Shown one piece after another: positions 15,988-26,055 of a stretch of 64,000 nt of DNA. Both the position numbers and the translations under genes were made by a program. The notes under the pieces are model-generated. The model did not search any database, was not told the origin of the DNA, and saw only the letters and a program-made list of their open reading frames with translations. Source of the DNA: Chloroflexota bacterium (GTDB lineage Bacteria; Chloroflexota; Limnocylindria; Limnocylindrales; CSP1-4); NCBI GenBank assembly GCA_021783095.1, contig JAJXUG010000002.1:93286-157285 (forward strand), read 5' to 3'. Positions within the stretch are counted from its first letter, which is position 1. Every line of letters begins with the position of its first letter.

Positions 15988-17157
15988 GTGAACGTACGCA
16001 GATTTGCAGGCCTGGCGGCAGCGGCGGCCATGTTCGTCACGGCGTGTTCGAGTAGCGCGTCGCCGAGCCCGGCCAGCGGGACGGCCAGCCAGCCGGCGGC
16101 CAGCCAGGCAGGCGCCGGCTGTGTCGTCGGCGTCTCGTGGAACAACTTCCAGCAGCCGCGCTGGGCGGCCCATGACAAGCCCAACATCCAGAAGACGGTC
16201 GAGGCGGCAGGCGGCACCTACATCGACGCCGACGCCAACCTCAGCGTTGAGCAGCAGGCGACCGACATCGACACGATGATCTCGAAGGGCGCCAAGGTCC
16301 TGATCGTGCTCGCTCAGGACACCAAGGCCGTCCTGCCTGAGATCGCCAAGGCCAAGCAGGCCGGCATCCCGGTCATCGCCTACGACCGCCTCATCGAGGA
16401 CCCGAGCGTCCTGTACATCACGTTCGACAACGTCGCCGTGGGCAAGGATCAGGCCGCGGCCGTCATGGCCAAGGTCCCGACCGGCAACTACGTCCTGATC
16501 AAGGGCGACCCGGGCGACCCGAACGCCTCCACGTTCCTGCCCCAGGGCTGGGACCAGGCAGGCCTGAAGGACGCGGTGACCGCCGGCAAGATCAAGATCC
16601 TCAACCCGCCCGACGGCACCTTCACGAACGCCTGGAAGACCGAGACGGCCCAGTCGAACATGGAAGCCATCATCGACAAGGCCAACGCTGACGGCAACAA
16701 GATCAACGCCATCCTGGCGGAGAACGACAGCACGGCCCTCGGCGTCGTCGGCGCCCTCACCGCGAAGAGCTACGGGTACCCGCCGCTCAGCGGCCAGGAC
16801 GGCGACACCGCCAACCTGAACAACGTCGCGCTCGGCAAGCAGTACGTCGACATCTGGAAGAACGCCAACGAGCTCGGCAAGGCCGCTGGCGCAGCCGCCA
16901 TCGCGCTTTGCAACGGCGGCAGCATGGCCAGCCTCAAGCTCGCGGACGGGATCCTCGACCCGACGGTCGCCCCGGTTGCCGGCCTCACCGCCCAGCCGTT
17001 CAAGACCCCGGGTGGCAACACCGTCAGCTCGTTCATCCTCCAGCCGACCCCGATCACCGCGGACAAGCTCCAGACGGTGCTCGACGGCCAGTGGGTCACG
17101 AAGGCCGACCTGTGCAAGGGCGTCGATGCCGCCACGGCACCGGCCGCCTGCAAGTAG
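15988..17157 (+). CDS. xylF: Xylose-type ABC transporter substrate-binding lipoprotein, system B
   Basis: A 389-residue lipoprotein with signal peptide ending FVTA-C20 (lipobox) and a short Ser/Ala linker. The binding fold contains CVVGVSWNNFQQPRW, AGGTYIDADANLSVEQQ, GIPVIAYDRLIEDPSVLYI, LIKGDPGDPNA and LSGQDGDTANL, which match the D-xylose-binding protein XylF. GTG start with a strong GGAGGAGGATCGA upstream. It is the first gene of a three-gene operon (binding protein, permease, ATPase). It resembles the system A lipoprotein only in fold, so the two systems are not a recent duplication. Confidence 0.93.
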   Translation: MNVRRFAGLAAAAAMFVTACSSSASPSPASGTASQPAASQAGAGCVVGVSWNNFQQPRWAAHDKPNIQKTVEAAGGTYIDADANLSVEQQATDIDTMISKGAKVLIVLAQDTKAVLPEIAKAKQAGIPVIAYDRLIEDPSVLYITFDNVAVGKDQAAAVMAKVPTGNYVLIKGDPGDPNASTFLPQGWDQAGLKDAVTAGKIKILNPPDGTFTNAWKTETAQSNMEAIIDKANADGNKINAILAENDSTALGVVGALTAKSYGYPPLSGQDGDTANLNNVALGKQYVDIWKNANELGKAAGAAAIALCNGGSMASLKLADGILDPTVAPVAGLTAQPFKTPGGNTVSSFILQPTPITADKLQTVLDGQWVTKADLCKGVDAATAPAACK

Positions 17158-17184
17158 CGGGACCGCACCGACCTTGAGTTGACA

Positions 17185-17213
17185 CTGCGCCCCCGGGTCC
17201 CCCGGGGGCGCAG
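17185..17213 (+). terminator. Intra-operon hairpin after xylF of system B
   Basis: A perfect 13-bp stem, CTGCGCCCCCGGG (17185-17197) with CCCGGGGGCGCAG (17201-17213), loop TCC, followed by CCTTCTT. It lies 27 nt after the binding-protein stop and 38 nt before the permease GTG. It should allow only partial read-through, giving more binding protein than permease. Confidence 0.75.
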
Positions 17214-17250
17214 CCTTCTTCCAGCGACTCGAGCAAGGAGGGACGCCGCC

Positions 17251-18579
17251 GTGTCGAACGAGGCGGATACTGCGCCGGTTTCCGGCCAGGCCCAGACAGA
17301 GCCACCTGCGCGAACCTCGGTCCGCGCCCTGTTTGCGCAGACGGAGATCGACCTGCGCCTGTTCGGCATGCTCCTCGCGCTGGCGGCGATCCTGCTCGTC
17401 TTCCACATCTGGAGCGGCGGCAAGCTCGTACGCCCGGTCAACATGATCACGATGGGGGTCCAGGCGTCCGGGATCGCGATCATCGCGACCGGCATGGTCC
17501 TGGTCATCGTGTCGCGCAACATCGACCTGTCGGTGGGCTCGCTGGTGGGGCTCATCGCGATGAGCTACGCGCTGCTCATGACCGACTGGTTCCCGCGCGT
17601 GTTCGGGATCCCGCCCGACGCGCCCTTCCAGTGGGTTCTCGCGCTCGCGATCGGCATCGGGATCGGCGCGTTCTTCGGCGCCATCCAGGGGTTCATCATC
17701 GCGTACATCGGCGTGCCGTCATTCATCGTGACGCTGGGCGGCCTGTTCTCGATCCGCGGCCTCGTCTGGTTCCAGTCCCAGGGCGCCGGCGTGACGGGCA
17801 TCGACCCCACCTTCCAGCTGATCGGGGGCGGCGCTCTCGGGTCTGCCGGCGAGACGATCACATGGGGCCTTGGGCTGCTCGGCTGCATCGCGGTCGTCGC
17901 GCTCCTCTACAACAGCCGTCGACAGCGACGACGTTATGGGTTCCCCACCCGCCCCATGTGGGCCGAGGTGGTGCTCGTTGCGGCCGGCTGCGTCGCGTCG
18001 CTCGGGGTCGCATGGTTCGCCAACCAGAGCTTCTGGCCCAAGGGCCTGGCCGATCAGTACGCGGCAGACCACGGCATCACGCCCCCGCCCGGGGGACTCC
18101 AGATCGCGACGGGCATTCCGTTCCCGATCCTGCTCCTGCTCGGCGTCACGCTGGTGATGACCTGGCTGGCGACCCGGCGTCGGTTCGGGCGATACGTGTA
18201 CGCGTACGGCGGCAACCCGGACGCAGCCGAGCTCGCCGGCATCAACACGCGCTTCACCATCCTCAAGACCTACGTCGTGATGGGCATTCTGTGCGCCCTG
18301 GCGGCCGCCATCGCCACGGCCCGCCTCAATGGCGCAACCCTCGACATCGGGACGGGCTATGAGCTGTACGTGATCGCGGCCGCGGTCATCGGCGGCACCT
18401 CGTTCGCAGGCGGCATCGGGACGATCCCCGGCGCTGTTGTGGGCGCCTTCGTGATGCAGGCGATCCAGTACGGCCTCGCCTTCAACAACGTCAACTCGGC
18501 CGGGCAGAACGTGGTGCTGGGCCTCGTGCTCATCGTCGCGGTCGGCTTCGATACGCTGAATCGCAGGCACGGTTCGTGA
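17251..18579 (+). CDS. xylH: Xylose-type ABC transporter permease, system B
   Basis: A 442-residue polytopic membrane protein (about ten segments from residue 45 onward). It has [40 protein letters not shown] and the EAA-like coupling loop [20 protein letters not shown], the pattern of XylH. The GTG at 17251 is chosen for AAGGAGG 9 nt upstream. A hydrophilic loop near residues 225-300 is longer than in RbsC but usual for XylH. Its stop overlaps an alternative GTG of the ATPase gene (GTGA). Confidence 0.93.
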   Translation: MSNEADTAPVSGQAQTEPPARTSVRALFAQTEIDLRLFGMLLALAAILLVFHIWSGGKLVRPVNMITMGVQASGIAIIATGMVLVIVSRNIDLSVGSLVGLIAMSYALLMTDWFPRVFGIPPDAPFQWVLALAIGIGIGAFFGAIQGFIIAYIGVPSFIVTLGGLFSIRGLVWFQSQGAGVTGIDPTFQLIGGGALGSAGETITWGLGLLGCIAVVALLYNSRRQRRRYGFPTRPMWAEVVLVAAGCVASLGVAWFANQSFWPKGLADQYAADHGITPPPGGLQIATGIPFPILLLLGVTLVMTWLATRRRFGRYVYAYGGNPDAAELAGINTRFTILKTYVVMGILCALAAAIATARLNGATLDIGTGYELYVIAAAVIGGTSFAGGIGTIPGAVVGAFVMQAIQYGLAFNNVNSAGQNVVLGLVLIVAVGFDTLNRRHGS

Positions 18580-18599
18580 GCGGACGGGAGGGCACGGCC

Positions 18600-19394
18600 A
18601 TGACCGTGGAGGAGCGGACGACGCTCGTCGAGATGCGCAACATCAGCGTGGCGTTCGGCGGCGTCCACGCCGTCAAGAACGTCTCGATCGACCTCTACGC
18701 GGGCGAGGTCGTCGGCCTCGTTGGCGGCAACGGCGCGGGCAAGTCGACGCTGATGCGCGTCCTGTCCGGCGCCCACCCCGCCGACACCGGCGAGATCCTC
18801 ATCACGGGGGACCCGGTGACGATCAGGAGCCCCCGCGACGCCAAGGCCTACAACATCGAGACGATCTACCAGACGCTCGCGCTGGCCGACAACATCGACG
18901 CGCCCGGGAACCTGTTCCTGGGCCGCGAGCGGACGGGCCGCACCGGTGGCCTCGACGACTCCAGCATGGAGGCCGAGACCCGCAAGATCATGGGCCGCCT
19001 CAACCCGAACTTCACGCGCTTCAAGCTGCCCGTGAAGTCGCTCTCGGGTGGCCAGCGCCAGGCCGTGGCGATCGCCCGGGCCGTCTACTTCAACGCCAGG
19101 ATCCTGATCATGGACGAGCCCACGGCGGCGCTCGGCCCGGCGGAGACGGCGCAGGTGCGCAACCTCGTCCGGCAGCTCAAGGAGGACGGGATCGGGATCT
19201 TCCTGATCAGCCACGACATCCACGACGTGTTCGACCTGTCCGACCGGATCAGCGTCATGTACCACGGCGAGATCGTGGACACGGTCAAGAAGGACGACGT
19301 GACGGCCGACGACGTGCTCGGGATGATCATCCTGGGCAAGAAGCCCGACGAGGTCACCGAGAAGGATCGGGCCGCGATCGAGCTGCGCGGCTAG
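18600..19394 (+). CDS. Xylose-type ABC transporter ATP-binding protein (single domain), system B
   Basis: A 264-residue ATPase with Walker A GGNGAGKS (42-49), [10 protein letters not shown], signature [12 protein letters not shown], Walker [13 protein letters not shown] and ISHDIHDV. Like the system A ATPase it has one ABC domain instead of the fused pair of XylG. ATG 18600 has GGGAGGG 7 nt upstream; a GTG at 18576 overlapping the permease stop would add eight residues. The gene order here (binding protein, permease, ATPase) differs from system A (binding protein, ATPase, permease). Confidence 0.93.
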   Translation: MTVEERTTLVEMRNISVAFGGVHAVKNVSIDLYAGEVVGLVGGNGAGKSTLMRVLSGAHPADTGEILITGDPVTIRSPRDAKAYNIETIYQTLALADNIDAPGNLFLGRERTGRTGGLDDSSMEAETRKIMGRLNPNFTRFKLPVKSLSGGQRQAVAIARAVYFNARILIMDEPTAALGPAETAQVRNLVRQLKEDGIGIFLISHDIHDVFDLSDRISVMYHGEIVDTVKKDDVTADDVLGMIILGKKPDEVTEKDRAAIELRG

Positions 19395-19738
19395 CATGAC
19401 CTGCGCGGCCCGTGCCGCGGAGCCGGGGCGTCGTCACGGGAAGGGTCCACCCGCCCCGTCTTCGATTCGATCGCGTCCTCACCCGCCCGTCGCCGGCCGC
19501 GCGCTCCAGCTGGATCTCCCCCGCACTGGACCCGCAGGCCGAACTCCCGGCCTCCGCCCGACGCAGGCTGGACCTGCACTCCAGCCTGCGACCTCCGGAG
19601 CGGCACCTCGGCCGATCCGGGTGCATGGCGCTGGACCGGCAGTCCGGGCCATTCGCCGTGTGGCCGGGAGTCTGGACTGGTGGCCAGCCGCCGAACGTCG
19701 TCTCAACCCGCCCGAGTGACGCGCTGGGTCGATCTGGG
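19395..19738. other. 344-bp convergent intergenic region with terminator
   Basis: It lies between the ABC ATPase (plus) and xylB (minus), whose 3' ends face each other. No gene with a ribosome-binding site is seen. It contains the hairpin at 19563-19589, and the flanking sequence is rich in CTGGACC/GGTCCAG-like words of lower pairing quality. Confidence 0.5.
19563..19589. terminator. Bidirectional terminator candidate between system B and xylB
   Basis: GCAGGCTGGA (19563-19572) pairs with TCCAGCCTGC (19580-19589) over a 7-nt loop. There is no T-tract on either side. Its place between two convergent transcription units makes a shared terminator likely. Confidence 0.5.
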
Positions 19739-21229
19739 TCAGCCGGCCATCCGGTGGAATGTGGGGGCGAGCGCGGGATACAGGTCGCGGTACCGCGCGT
19801 GGTACTCCGCGTAGGACGGCGCGTCCGGGCCCGGCTCGGCGACCGGCGTCGCGCGCACCACGGCATCGGTCGCGGCCTCGACCGTCGCGAACCAGCCGGC
19901 CCCCACCGACGCGAGGACGGCCGCGCCGAACGCGGCGCCCTCGGTGGTCGTCGGGGTGGCGATGGCCGCGTCCAGCACGTCGGCGAGGATCTGGCGCCAC
20001 ACCGGGCTGGCGGTCCCGCCGCCGGAGCCCAGGATCTGGGACGGCCGCGGCATGCCCGCCGCGACCATGAGGTCGAGTCCGTCGCGCAACCCGAACGCCA
20101 CGCCCTCCATCACGGCCCGGGTGAGGTGCCGCCGGTCATGCCCGAGCGTCAGCCCGACGAAGGCGCCCCGCGCGAGCGGGTCCGGGTGCGGGCTGCGCTC
20201 GCCCGTGAGGTACGGCAGGAACAGCACTCCCCCGCTCCCCGCCGGGACCTCGCCGGCGCTCGCCGCCAGATCGCCGAACGCCTCGCCGGGCGCGAGCGCG
20301 TCGCGGAACCAGCGCAGGCTCCCCGCGGCCGACAGCATCACGCTCATGAGGTGCCAGCGCCCCGGCACGGCGTGGCAGAACGCGTGGACCCGTCCCGCGG
20401 GCTCGTACAGCGGCGCCTCGGTGGTGGCGAAGATGACCCCCGACGTCCCGACGGACAGCGCGACGCGTCCGGGCACCACCGCGCCCACCCCCACCGCGTT
20501 CGCCGCCTGATCGCCGCCGCCCGCCACCACGGGCGTCCCAGCACGAAGTCCGGTCGCCAGAGCGGCAGCCTCCGTCACCACGCCGGTGACGACCGGCCCC
20601 TCGTATGTCGGCGGCATCCAGGCCGGGTCGATCCCCAGTGCTGCCAGCACCTCGCCCGACCAGTTGCGCGCCGCGAGGTTGAACAGCAGCGTCCCCGCGC
20701 CGTCCGCCTTGTCCATCGCGTACTCGCCGGTCAGCTTCAGGCGCACGTAGTCCTTGGGCAGCAGCACGTGGGCGGCCCGCGCCCAGTTGTCGGGCTCGTG
20801 CGCGCGCACCCACGCGAGCTTGGGCGCGGTGAACCCGGTCAGCGCGTCGTTGCCCGTGACCTCGACCAGATGGGCCGGGCCGAGCGCAGCGCGGATGGCG
20901 TCGCACTCGGCCGCCGTGCGCTGGTCGTTCCACAGGATCGCCGGGCGGATGACGGCCCCGGCCGCATCGAGGAGCACGAGCCCGTGCATCTGCCCCGTGA
21001 GGCCGACCGCTGCCACATCGGCCCCGGCGACCCCGGCCGCGGCCAGCGCCCGCGGAATGGCATCCTGCGCGGCTGTCCACCACAGCTCTGGGTCCTGCTC
21101 GGACCACAGCGGCCGCGGTACCTCGAACCCGTACTCAGACGTGGCGATCCCGACCACGCGGCCGTCCTCGCCGACGAGGACGGCCTTGGTGGCGGTGGTG
21201 GAGACGTCGATCCCGAGGACGACGCCCAT
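19739..21229 (-). CDS. xylB: Xylulokinase
   Basis: A 496-residue FGGY-family kinase that phosphorylates D-xylulose to xylulose-5-phosphate. Motifs: N-terminal GIDVSTTATKAVLV (ATP loop), GLTGQMHGLVLLD, ILWNDQRT, the catalytic Asp in GGGDQAANAVG, SVGTSGVIF, and C-terminal GGGTASPVWRQILADVLD. Length is typical. It follows xylA by 4 nt and must be co-transcribed. It supplies the pentose phosphate pathway with sugar imported by the neighbouring ABC systems. Confidence 0.96.
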   Translation of the reverse strand: MGVVLGIDVSTTATKAVLVGEDGRVVGIATSEYGFEVPRPLWSEQDPELWWTAAQDAIPRALAAAGVAGADVAAVGLTGQMHGLVLLDAAGAVIRPAILWNDQRTAAECDAIRAALGPAHLVEVTGNDALTGFTAPKLAWVRAHEPDNWARAAHVLLPKDYVRLKLTGEYAMDKADGAGTLLFNLAARNWSGEVLAALGIDPAWMPPTYEGPVVTGVVTEAAALATGLRAGTPVVAGGGDQAANAVGVGAVVPGRVALSVGTSGVIFATTEAPLYEPAGRVHAFCHAVPGRWHLMSVMLSAAGSLRWFRDALAPGEAFGDLAASAGEVPAGSGGVLFLPYLTGERSPHPDPLARGAFVGLTLGHDRRHLTRAVMEGVAFGLRDGLDLMVAAGMPRPSQILGSGGGTASPVWRQILADVLDAAIATPTTTEGAAFGAAVLASVGAGWFATVEAATDAVVRATPVAEPGPDAPSYAEYHARYRDLYPALAPTFHRMAG

Positions 21230-21233
21230 CGCG

Positions 21234-22574
21234 TCAGGCCTTCCGGGCCGCGGACCAGACGCTCCGGTTGACGACGTTCTCGAGGCGCTCCTGTCCGCCC
21301 GAGCGGCGGACGGGGCTGATGGCGCCCGCGGCGACCCTCGCCTCGAGGTCGGCCAGCGAGAGGCCGCCTCCCAGGATCGAGCGGCCGAGCTCGCCGCCCC
21401 AGCCCGCGTAGCGCGCCTCCACGCCGGCCGCCAGGTCGCCCCGCTCGACGAGGTCGGCCGCGGCGAGCAGGGCCATGGCGAGCGTGTCGAGGGCGCCGAC
21501 GTGGGCGTGGAACAGGTCGTCGCGGTCGGTGCTCTGGCGGCGCAGCTTGGCGTCGAAGTTGAAGCCGCCCTGCCCCAGGCCCCCGGCCCGCAGGATCTCG
21601 TACAGCGGCATGACCAGGTCGTCCACCGAGTTCGGGAACTGGTCGGTGTCCCAGCCCACCTGCGGGTCGCCGCGGTTGGCGTCGATCGAGCCCAGCATGC
21701 CGTTCGCGGCGGCGTAGGCCACCTCGTGGTGGAAGGAGTGGCCCGCGAGGGTGGCGTGGTTCGCCTCGATGTTGAGCCGGTACTCGCCGTCGAGGCCGTG
21801 CCGGGCGAGGAACCCGTGCACCGACTGGGCGTCGTAGTCGTACTGGTGCTTGGTCGGCTCCATGGGCTTGGGCTCGATCAGGAGCTGGCCCCCGAAGCCG
21901 ATCCTGGCCTTGTGCTCCACGACCAGGTGCAGGAACCGGGCGAGCTGCTCGCCCTCCCGCCGCAGGTCCGTGTTGAGCAGCGTGTCGTAGCCCTCGCGGC
22001 CGCCCCACAGGACGTAGTTGGTGCCGCCCAGGCGCTGCGTCACCTCGAGCATGTGCTTGACCTGCGCGGCGGCGTAGGCGAAGACCTCGGGGTCGGGGTT
22101 GGTGGCGGCGCCGGCCTGGTAGCGCGGGTCCGTGAACAGGTTGGCCGTGCCCCACAGCAGCCGCACGCCGGTCTGCTCCTGGTACCCGGCGGCCTCGTCG
22201 GCGAGCGCGTCCAGGTTGGCGCGGAACTCGGCGAAGCTCGAGCCCTCGGGGGCGACGTCCCGGTCGTGGAAGCAGTAGTAGGGCGCGCCCAGCTTGGCGA
22301 GGAACTCGAACGCGGCGGCAAGGCGCTCGCGCGAGGCGGCCATGTCGTCCGCGCCGCCCAGCCACGGCCGGTCGAGGGTGCCGGCCCCGAACATGTCGCG
22401 GCCGTCCCAGCTGAACGAGTGCCACACGCACACGCCCGGGCGAAGCCACTCGACCATCGGCTTGCCGAGCACCAGCCGCTCCGGCTGCCAGACCTTGAAC
22501 TCGAGCGGGTCCGTGGAGTCCGGCCCGCCGTAGCGGATCGGCTCCGTCACCCCCGTGAAGAACGCCTCGCCCAC
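21234..22574 (-). CDS. xylA: Xylose isomerase
   Basis: A 446-residue class II xylose isomerase, converting D-xylose to D-xylulose. It has [12 protein letters not shown], the catalytic histidine in [35 protein letters not shown] (metal Glu), [34 protein letters not shown] and [14 protein letters not shown] start at 22574 with GGGAGGTG 5 nt upstream gives the usual N-terminus [11 protein letters not shown]. First gene of xylAB. The 56 bp upstream, up to the ribF stop, carry the AT-rich word TTAGTGATATCGTTCTAC and the small inverted repeat CGGTTCCACCG, where a ROK repressor might bind. Confidence 0.97.
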   Translation of the reverse strand: MGEAFFTGVTEPIRYGGPDSTDPLEFKVWQPERLVLGKPMVEWLRPGVCVWHSFSWDGRDMFGAGTLDRPWLGGADDMAASRERLAAAFEFLAKLGAPYYCFHDRDVAPEGSSFAEFRANLDALADEAAGYQEQTGVRLLWGTANLFTDPRYQAGAATNPDPEVFAYAAAQVKHMLEVTQRLGGTNYVLWGGREGYDTLLNTDLRREGEQLARFLHLVVEHKARIGFGGQLLIEPKPMEPTKHQYDYDAQSVHGFLARHGLDGEYRLNIEANHATLAGHSFHHEVAYAAANGMLGSIDANRGDPQVGWDTDQFPNSVDDLVMPLYEILRAGGLGQGGFNFDAKLRRQSTDRDDLFHAHVGALDTLAMALLAAADLVERGDLAAGVEARYAGWGGELGRSILGGGLSLADLEARVAAGAISPVRRSGGQERLENVVNRSVWSAARKA

Positions 22575-22630
22575 GCCGCACCTCCCGCCATCGTCACGGT
22601 TCCACCGGTTTTGTAGAACGATATCACTAA

Positions 22631-23434
22631 CTAGGCGGCGGCGACCTCGTCCCCGCCAGCCCGGCGCACGAACGAGACCCTCGTCCGGCCGACGATGCCC
22701 CGACGGGCGAGCACGACCCGTCCGGCACGCACCGCGACCACCTCCGCCCCCGCCGACCTGTCCGCGGCCTCGACCTGCGCCTCCCACACGCCGTCGGGCG
22801 GCAGCGCCACGGGCAGCGCGAACCGCAGCTCGCTCCCCTCCCCGTCCGCGCCGGGACCGGCATCGCCGACGACCGTGTGCAGCCGCCCCAGCAGGGCCGA
22901 CGCGAGGCCGAGGTCGCCGCTCGAGATGGCCCTGCGGACCTCCGTGCTGCGGACCGGGCGCCCCTCGAGCTCGAACGGCGGCACGACGACCACCTCGAAG
23001 CCCTGCTGGCGCCCGAGCTCGGCCAACGCCTCCGGCGTCCCCTGGCGGCGGAAGCCGAACGCGGCGTCGGGCGTCATCAGGAAGCCGGCCAGCGGCGCCC
23101 GGGCGGCCAGCCGCGCCACGAAGTCGTCGTAGGCGGTCTCGCGCATGGCCTGGTCGAAGTGAACGACCACCACCGTCTCGACACCGGCCTCCTCCATCCG
23201 CGCGAACCGCTCGTCGGGGTCGCACAGCAGGGGCGGCGCGGAGCCGGTGATGATCTCGTCGGGGTGGTGGTCGAACGTGACGACCACGGGCCGCGCGTCC
23301 CGCGCCCTCGCCTCCGCGACGAGGTGCGCGAGCAGGTACCGGTGCCCGAGGTGCAGCCCGTCGAACACCCCCACGACGATGAACACCGGGTGATCGGAGG
23401 GCGGCAGGCGGTCGAGGCCGCGGGCGACGTGCAT
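22631..23434 (-). CDS. ribF: RibF-type FAD synthetase with degenerate riboflavin-kinase domain
   Basis: A 267-residue protein. The N-terminal FMN adenylyltransferase domain (about 15-175) is intact: [24 protein letters not shown], and [13 protein letters not shown]. The C-terminal riboflavin kinase domain is short (about 180-262), and the GxxLGFPTAN flavin/ATP motif is absent; only [11 protein letters not shown] resembles the family. Normal RibF is about 310 residues. It may therefore make FAD from FMN but not FMN from riboflavin, unless another kinase exists. Its start is 3 nt after truB, the common truB-ribF pair. Confidence 0.88.
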   Translation of the reverse strand: MHVARGLDRLPPSDHPVFIVVGVFDGLHLGHRYLLAHLVAEARARDARPVVVTFDHHPDEIITGSAPPLLCDPDERFARMEEAGVETVVVVHFDQAMRETAYDDFVARLAARAPLAGFLMTPDAAFGFRRQGTPEALAELGRQQGFEVVVVPPFELEGRPVRSTEVRRAISSGDLGLASALLGRLHTVVGDAGPGADGEGSELRFALPVALPPDGVWEAQVEAADRSAGAEVVAVRAGRVVLARRGIVGRTRVSFVRRAGGDEVAAA

Positions 23435-23437
23435 GCG

Positions 23438-24418
23438 TCAGGCGGGAAGGGCGGTGTCCGGGCGCGCGTCGGGCCGACCGTCCGTGGCCGGCCGCGGAGC
23501 GAGCACCTTGTTGGGGTGGAGCACGCCGGCGACGGCGCGGCAGACGCCCGCAACCTCGCCGTCGGGGCCCACGACGAGCACGATTGGAGCGCTGCGCTCC
23601 TCGAGCGGCGTCTTGGGCGCCGTCGGCAGGCCCTCGCCCAAGCGGCGGACCTCGTCGGCCGTGATGCGGGCGTGGGGCAGGTCCTCGAGGCCGGCATCGA
23701 CCGGCCGCAGCACACTGAGGATCCCGGCGGGCCCGTCCGCCGCGTGCTCGCGGAGGGTGTCGAACGAGATGGCGTCGTCGAGGCGGAACTGGCCCGACTC
23801 GGTCCGCACCAGGGCACCGAGGTACGCCCCGGAGCCCAGGCCTACGCCCAGGTCCCGGGCCAGGGCGCGGACGTAGGTCCCCGCCGAGCAGCGCACGTCC
23901 ACCACGGCGACGGGCCGGGCGGGGTCGCTGTCGTCCCACTCGAGCAGGTCGAGGCCGTGGATCACCACGTCCCGCGGCTCCAGCTCCACCGCCTGCCCGG
24001 CTCGGGCCATCTGGTAGGCGCGCCGCCCGCCGATCTGGACCGCGCTGTACGCGGGCGGGACCTGGCGCTGGGGCCCAAGGAGACCGCGCAGCCCCGCCTC
24101 CACGGCCTCGCGCGTGACGGTGGGCCCGGCCACCGGCGCGCGCTCGCCGTCGATGTCGTCCGTGGTGGAGGTCTCGCCGAAGCAGATCGACGCGGTGTAG
24201 CGCTTCGCGTGGCTGAGGTGGTACTCGACCAGGCGCGTCGCCCGCCCCAGGAACACCGGCAGGACGCCGGCGGCGAACGGGTCGAGCGTCCCGCCGTGGC
24301 CCACGCGCCGCGTGCTCGACAGGCGCCGCACCAGCCCCACCACGTCGTGCGAGGTGGGTCCCGACGGCTTCGCCACGACGAGGACGCCGTCGAGCCCGCC
24401 GGAGCGGTCGCGGCTCAT
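23438..24418 (-). CDS. truB: tRNA pseudouridine(55) synthase
   Basis: A 326-residue pseudouridine synthase that modifies U55 in the T-loop of tRNAs. The catalytic motif is [16 protein letters not shown], and [20 protein letters not shown] and [15 protein letters not shown] are typical. A C-terminal PUA-like part is present ([10 protein letters not shown]), followed by a short Pro/Asp tail. ATG 24418 overlaps the upstream stop as ATGA. Part of the nusA-infB-rbfA-truB-ribF operon. Confidence 0.96.
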   Translation of the reverse strand: MSRDRSGGLDGVLVVAKPSGPTSHDVVGLVRRLSSTRRVGHGGTLDPFAAGVLPVFLGRATRLVEYHLSHAKRYTASICFGETSTTDDIDGERAPVAGPTVTREAVEAGLRGLLGPQRQVPPAYSAVQIGGRRAYQMARAGQAVELEPRDVVIHGLDLLEWDDSDPARPVAVVDVRCSAGTYVRALARDLGVGLGSGAYLGALVRTESGQFRLDDAISFDTLREHAADGPAGILSVLRPVDAGLEDLPHARITADEVRRLGEGLPTAPKTPLEERSAPIVLVVGPDGEVAGVCRAVAGVLHPNKVLAPRPATDGRPDARPDTALPA

Positions 24419-25446
24419 CGCTGCACCTGCGCGGCGAGGCGCTCGGCCTCGCTGCGGGCAGCGGCCACGGCATCCTCGAGTGGGAGCTGGATCGTCGCCC
24501 CGGCCGCCCTGGTGTGCCCACCGCCGCCCCAGACCCCGGTCAGGGCCGTCGCGTCCACGCCGCCGGGCTTGGTGCGCACGGACAGCCGCGTCCCGTCGGC
24601 GGACTCCTTGAGCAGCATCGCCACCTCGGCGGTCTCGGACTGGGCGAGCAGGTCGATGAGGCCCTCGGAGTGCGCTGGGATCGACCCGGTGGCGGCGAGG
24701 TCGCCCTCGCGGAGGGTGGACCAGATCACGCGGCGGTCGGGCGACGTTTCGAGGCGGTCCAGGATTCGGCCGAACAGCCGCAGCTGGCTGTCGGGCTTGG
24801 TGCGGTAGAGGCGTCGCGAGATGTCCGACAGTGGCGCGCCAGCCGCCACGAGCGCGGCCGACACGGCGAGCGTCCGCGGCGTGGCGTTGGGGTGCGCGAA
24901 CGTGGCCGTGTCCATGACGATGCCCGCCATCAGCGCGGCGGCGAGCCCGCCCCCGGCAACGGTCAGCGGGACGCCCAGCCGGGCGGCGAGCAGCGTCACG
25001 AGCTCGCACGTGGCGGCCGCGTCCGGGTCGACCCAGTCCGCGCCGCCAACGGCCGCGTTGCTGGCGTGGTGGTCGATGACGAGACGGGGCAGGCCGGCGA
25101 ACAGCTCAGGGTGGCGCCCCGCCACCTCGCCCACGCGTTCCGCGGTCGCGCAGTCGGCGAGGACCATGAGGTCGTATGCAGCGTCGGGCTCCGGGTCCTG
25201 GCGGAAGCGCTCGACGCCGTCGAGGAACGCGTAGAGCGGCGGCACGCGGTCGCCGCACAAGGCCGTCGCCCGGCCGCCCATCGCCTCCACCAGGATGCAC
25301 AGCCCGATCACGGCACCGATCGTGTCGGCGTCGGGATTCTCGTGGCTGACCGCGATGACCGAGCGCGCCCCCCGCAGCCGCTTGACGAGCGCCTCCGGGA
25401 CGAACGTGGCTGCCAGCGCGTCGAGGCTCACGCCGTCCGCTGTCAC
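24415..25446 (-). CDS. nrnA: DHH-family phosphoesterase (NrnA-like oligoribonuclease/pAp phosphatase)
   Basis: A 343-residue DHH/DHHA1 protein that degrades nanoRNAs and dephosphorylates pAp in relatives. Motifs: [15 protein letters not shown] (metal site I), [20 protein letters not shown] (DHH motif), [17 protein letters not shown], and DHHA1 [16 protein letters not shown] start overlaps the rbfA stop (GTGA). NrnA between rbfA and truB is the standard Gram-positive arrangement and links RNA turnover with translation. Confidence 0.93.
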   Translation of the reverse strand: MTADGVSLDALAATFVPEALVKRLRGARSVIAVSHENPDADTIGAVIGLCILVEAMGGRATALCGDRVPPLYAFLDGVERFRQDPEPDAAYDLMVLADCATAERVGEVAGRHPELFAGLPRLVIDHHASNAAVGGADWVDPDAAATCELVTLLAARLGVPLTVAGGGLAAALMAGIVMDTATFAHPNATPRTLAVSAALVAAGAPLSDISRRLYRTKPDSQLRLFGRILDRLETSPDRRVIWSTLREGDLAATGSIPAHSEGLIDLLAQSETAEVAMLLKESADGTRLSVRTKPGGVDATALTGVWGGGGHTRAAGATIQLPLEDAVAAARSEAERLAAQVQR

Positions 25447-26027
25447 GAGCGCGTCCGCGGGCGGCGACCGTGGCCGGGGCCGCCACTCGGCGGTTGCCCG
25501 CCGCTGGGCCGCCCACCCTTCGGTCCGCCGGGCCCCCGCCGCTCCGGGCCCCTGTGGCGGGGAGCGGCGCCCTCGGCCGGGACCGCCGCGGGCGGCGCGG
25601 GCGGGTCGTCCGCGTCGCCCTCGTGGGGCAGCCGTTTCACGGGCGTGGGCAGCGAGTCCACCACCGGCTCGATCGCCTCGGGATCGGTGCCGATCTCGAG
25701 CTCGTGGAGCAGGTGGAGGACGCGCGTCCCCCGCTCGGCCGAATCGTCGAGCCGCAGGTGCAGGTCCGGGATGCGCCGGATCCGAAGCCGCTTGCCCAGC
25801 TCGTGGCGGATGAACGGCATCGCGTCGCCCAGCGCCCGCAGCGTCTCGTCGCGGGCAGCCTGGGTGCCGATCACGCTCACCCAGACCTTGGCGTGCCGGA
25901 GGTCCGGCGAGGTCTCCACGTCGGTGATGGTCGCGAACCCGATACGGGGGTCCGCCACCTCCTTGGCGAGGAGCGCGCCGATCTCCTGGCGGAGCAGCTC
26001 GTCGACGCGATCCGTGCGCTGGCTCAT
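25443..26027 (-). CDS. rbfA: Ribosome-binding factor A with long C-terminal tail
   Basis: A 194-residue protein. The KH-like RbfA core (1-115) contains RVDELLRQEIGALLAKEVADPRIG, VETSPDLRHAKVWVSV and IRIRRIPDLHLRLDDSAERGTRV (short parts quoted). RbfA helps 16S 5'-end maturation and 30S assembly. Residues from about 130 on are a Pro/Gly/Arg-rich, probably disordered extension, so the protein is 60-70 residues longer than usual. ATG 26027 is chosen for the conserved MSQRTDRV start. Confidence 0.94.
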   Translation of the reverse strand: MSQRTDRVDELLRQEIGALLAKEVADPRIGFATITDVETSPDLRHAKVWVSVIGTQAARDETLRALGDAMPFIRHELGKRLRIRRIPDLHLRLDDSAERGTRVLHLLHELEIGTDPEAIEPVVDSLPTPVKRLPHEGDADDPPAPPAAVPAEGAAPRHRGPERRGPGGPKGGRPSGGQPPSGGPGHGRRPRTRS

Positions 26028-26055
26028 CGCGGGGCTCCGGCGGCGGCCGAGCGGC

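Noticed and set aside
10146-18579. Systems A and B as a recent transporter duplication
   Set aside because: The binding proteins and permeases differ widely in sequence and the gene order is different. They are related families, not recent copies.
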